Position numbers and translations under genes: made by a program. From the NCBI GenBank assembly GCA_050288105.1, contig JBNKDE010000003.1:248001-312000 (forward strand): a stretch of 64,000 nucleotides of DNA. The letters are read 5' to 3'. How positions within the stretch are numbered: position 1 is the stretch's first letter; each line of letters opens with the position of its first letter. Positions 62,278 to 64,000 of this stretch are shown piece after piece. Source of the stretch: JACNJF01 sp050288105. GTDB lineage: Bacteria > Pseudomonadota > Gammaproteobacteria > GCA-001735895. The notes under the pieces were generated by a model, which was not told where the DNA came from, searched no databases, and saw only the letters and a program-made list of their open reading frames with translations.

Positions 62278-62662
62278 TGATTGCTTCCAATTTTTCTACT
62301 CGTTCAAGCAATTCATCGATTTCCACTATGCGGGCCAATGAAGCAATCCCACCAAGCAGGGCTTGGCCTTGACCGGCCGTGATCTGTGATGAACCGATAG
62401 CCTGAAGCACATTGCGCGCATCCTGGGTCAGGCTTCCTTCCAGTGGCATATTGACGAAAGTATCTCCGGATCTCATAGGCGCGATAACGCGGTCGAGCAG
62501 GATTTTTGCTGCGGTTGTGTCGCCGGACTTGGCCAGCCTGATCATCGAATCAATGATCTCAGGTATTTCCTCCAAAATCGCTTCGCGCAATCTTCGATGA
62601 CTAATCAAACCTTTTGGCCGCCCCTTCGGATTGCCTGATTGGCCTTTAACGAACTTCGCCAT
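62258..62662 (-). CDS. DUF5681 domain protein
   Basis: 134 residues opening with KFVKGQSGNPKGRPKG, the DUF5681 signature often seen on phages and integrative elements, where it may bind DNA (AT-hook-like GRPKG). The rest is helical (EIIDSMIRLAKSGDTTAAKI). AGAGGT precedes the ATG. The upstream 310-bp region holds repeats it might bind. Confidence 0.85.
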   Translation of the reverse strand: MAKFVKGQSGNPKGRPKGLISHRRLREAILEEIPEIIDSMIRLAKSGDTTAAKILLDRVIAPMRSGDTFVNMPLEGSLTQDARNVLQAIGSSQITAGQGQALLGGIASLARIVEIDELLERVEKLEAINAPSKA

Positions 62663-62803
62663 ACCTCTGTTCCCCCCTGTTATAAACAGCCGTGAGTCAA
62701 GGTTAACTCATCGGCCAGCATTTACACTGTTACAATTTTGTAGGGATATATTCCCGGTGGTATAGGTTCTTTAGGTTGATAAGGTTATCAAGGTAGTAAA
62801 ACC

Positions 62804-62890
62804 TGTCACAACAAGTACCATGCCTGCTCACTCTGAAAGCCTTTAAAATAAAGACTTATGGCAATTTCGGATTGTCACAACAAGTACCAT
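62804..62890. repeat. Exact 18-bp direct repeat
   Basis: TGTCACAACAAGTACCAT occurs at 62804-62821 and 62873-62890, 69 bp start to start and identical. The second copy is followed by TTGTGAC (62896-62902), the inverse of its GTCACAA, which gives a potential hairpin. This belongs to the non-coding 310-bp region 62663-62972, for which no gene is seen. Confidence 0.8.
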
Positions 62891-62905
62891 AATGCTTGTG
62901 ACGAA

Positions 62906-62960
62906 GATGTAACCGAGATGTACCGAAGTTGTAACCAAATTGTGCAAAAGATGTAACCCA
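62906..62960. repeat. Five tandem 11-bp iteron-like repeats
   Basis: The 11-mers GATGTAACCGA, GATGTACCGAA, GTTGTAACCAA, ATTGTGCAAAA and GATGTAACCCA are contiguous. The consensus is GATGTAACCRA; the fourth is the most degenerate. A spacing of 11 bp puts each copy near one helical turn from the next, as in iterons of replication or transfer origins and in some multimeric repressor sites. They lie upstream of the DUF5681 gene and right after the 18-bp repeats. Confidence 0.75.
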
Positions 62961-62972
62961 AAACACACTGAA

Positions 62973-63494
62973 TCAGGACTTCCTCAGATCAACGATCTGG
63001 CGATAGGTGGGCATGGTTTGTAGGTTGCCGATGAAATATAAGGATTTCATCTTGCTCATCTGCCGGTAAACCGTTGACCAACGATCAGGCACTCCAAAGG
63101 TCTGTTCCCAGAACTTTGAAAACTTGGAATAGGGCTTTGGCCAAAATCGACCATTTCTTCCGGTCTGGTAATACTTCCCTTTGCTCCCCCCTCGCTGGTA
63201 AGTTATTTCAATATTGAAATAGGCTTTCACCGCCTCGCCTGTTCCCAGGCTAACAAGCTCGATTTCAAGCCTTCCTTTACCACGCTGATCTTTACGAGTC
63301 CTGTAGCCGATATACTGATATATATTAGCGGACTCGGCTTTCAAATCAGCAACCAATATCTGCTTGATCTCTTTTAAGCGCCTTTCAAGTGGTTCGGTCA
63401 ATTTCTGATTTTCGGGAAGCTGAATATCGATTTCATCACCGGGAAGCAGTGACAAAACGTAACCCAGGCCCCTCAATTGATTTACCTTGCTCAT
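62973..63494 (-). CDS. Conserved-looking protein of unknown function
   Basis: 173 residues, basic and soluble (GYRTRKDQRGKGRLEIELVS, YYQTGRNGRFWPKPYSKFSK). The mix of charged strands and aromatics could suit nucleic-acid binding, but no domain is recognised. Its ATG overlaps the stop of the preceding 69-residue gene (ATGA), so they are co-translated. Confidence 0.65.
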   Translation of the reverse strand: MSKVNQLRGLGYVLSLLPGDEIDIQLPENQKLTEPLERRLKEIKQILVADLKAESANIYQYIGYRTRKDQRGKGRLEIELVSLGTGEAVKAYFNIEITYQRGGSKGKYYQTGRNGRFWPKPYSKFSKFWEQTFGVPDRWSTVYRQMSKMKSLYFIGNLQTMPTYRQIVDLRKS

Positions 63495-63700
63495 ATCCGG
63501 ATAGTCACACGCATTTTCATCCTCGGTTTGAGAGCATCCTTATAGCCAGGATCAAAATCATGCGGTGTAATGAGATAACCTTCTCCGACAACAGCACCCC
63601 AGGCAAGAGGCCAGACAGGTTTGCCGGTTTCATACTCATAGCCCCATTCTCGGGCTGTCTGAGCAGCGACACGGTCATACTTGACTCTCTTTGAGGACAT
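63491..63700 (-). CDS. Small protein of unknown function
   Basis: 69 residues from ATG 63700 (an in-frame start further upstream would overlap the previous gene). Sequence includes AAQTAREWGYEYETGKPVWP and ends with basic RMKMRVTIRI. Coupled by a 4-bp overlap to the 173-residue gene downstream. No family recognised. Confidence 0.55.
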   Translation of the reverse strand: MSSKRVKYDRVAAQTAREWGYEYETGKPVWPLAWGAVVGEGYLITPHDFDPGYKDALKPRMKMRVTIRI

Positions 63701-63708
63701 GTCAAAAC

Positions 63709-63930
63709 TTAGAGCGTGTTTAGCAATAGGATTGCCGGCAACTGTTCCGATTCGTAACCAGCCTTTACCAATAGATGTGCTACATGGCTGGGATCGTCCC
63801 ATACGTTGAAGGTTTCCCAATGGTTGCCGATTAACACTCTCTGGCTAAATCTGGGGACGCCTGAGAGGAGCTCTTTGACCAAGCGGCTACCATCGGGAAA
63901 GTAACAAACGATGACGAGCAAGGTATTCAT
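63709..63930 (-). CDS. Small protein of unknown function
   Basis: 73 residues starting MNTLLVIVCYFPDGSRL. AAGG is well placed before the ATG. The end is 8 bases before the next gene, so it heads a three-gene unit (63930 to 62973). No family recognised; the hydrophobic start could be a beta strand rather than a signal. Confidence 0.6.
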   Translation of the reverse strand: MNTLLVIVCYFPDGSRLVKELLSGVPRFSQRVLIGNHWETFNVWDDPSHVAHLLVKAGYESEQLPAILLLNTL

Positions 63931-64000
63931 ACACCTTAGCCCTCCCTGCTATGTTGCAGCTTAACTGAAAACAACGGACAGGCAGGGGAAATACACTTTC

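Larger units (their letters stand above)
50793..64000. mobile_element. Left part of an integrated genomic island at tRNA-Thr
   Basis: It begins at the tRNA-Thr fragment and runs beyond the window. Content is accessory: zinc-ribbon protein, Mrr-like nuclease, type I restriction-modification, PIN/ImmA/HTH regulatory module, M41-like protease pair, DUF5681 and small proteins of unknown function. The restriction genes are GC-richer than the flanks, while the 61-62 kb genes are more AT-rich, which points to mixed origins. No integrase, relaxase or replication gene lies inside the window, so the class (ICE, IME, prophage or plain island) cannot be decided. Confidence 0.75.

Overview
The window looks like a chromosomal stretch of a gammaproteobacterium, probably aquatic and active in sulfur cycling. 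I base this on the rho / trxA / rhlB neighbourhood, AmgK-MurU cell-wall recycling, a TIGR02647 protein, FeoABC behind a gammaproteobacterial-type Fur box, and many c-di-GMP enzymes. No species can be named from sequence alone.

Layout. 0-13 kb: two secreted proteins on the minus strand; an EamA exporter behind what looks like a leader-peptide attenuator; a 1919-residue hybrid histidine kinase with four periplasmic solute-binding domains, followed by an HD-GYP response regulator, a lone receiver and a secreted haem protein (DUF3365); a decayed SDR fragment; a DUF3052 protein and a small membrane protein. 13-20 kb: a five-gene minus-strand operon for methanethiol oxidation (mtoX, a SCO-MauG fusion, a SCO protein, frmA, frmB), facing a TetR regulator across a promoter whose -35/-10 spacer carries an 18-bp palindrome. 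20-26 kb: AzlCD and a 2-oxoadipate dioxygenase-like protein in one overlapping operon, then FeoABC, TIGR02647 and an FMN reductase. 26-39 kb: mainly housekeeping genes (EF-G paralogue, hypoxanthine-DNA glycosylase, Rho, TrxA, RhlB, an NDUFA9-like protein, Cca, MurU, AmgK, MazG). 39-49 kb: signalling and redox genes: a PAS-GGDEF protein, a hemolysin III family protein, a lipoprotein with 38 CxxCH haem sites plus one CX4CH, and a globin-coupled diguanylate cyclase. 49-50.7 kb: an Lrp regulator divergent from methionine gamma-lyase.

From 50.79 kb to the window end lies the left part of an integrated element. It starts at a 47-bp 3' fragment of a tRNA-Thr(TGT) gene, followed at once by an inverted pair of 18-bp repeats that look like integrase arm sites. 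Its cargo is a zinc-ribbon protein, an Mrr-like endonuclease, a type I restriction-modification operon in which each gene overlaps the next by 4 bp, a PIN nuclease / HTH-ImmA protease / HTH repressor module, a divergent pair made of a membrane coiled-coil protein and a stand-alone FtsH-type (M41-like) protease, a DUF5681 protein, and an intergenic region with an exact 18-bp direct repeat and five tandem 11-bp iteron-like repeats. The orientation of the tRNA fragment predicts that the intact tRNA-Thr, and probably the integrase, lie beyond the right edge.

How the parts fit. Methionine gamma-lyase (49.5 kb) releases methanethiol; MtoX (17.8-19.2 kb) would oxidise it to formaldehyde, sulfide and hydrogen peroxide; FrmA and FrmB in the same operon take formaldehyde to formate; the SCO and MauG-like proteins probably mature or serve the copper enzyme. 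This joins two loci 30 kb apart into one route. Four c-di-GMP-related or two-component sensor proteins suggest strong environmental sensing.
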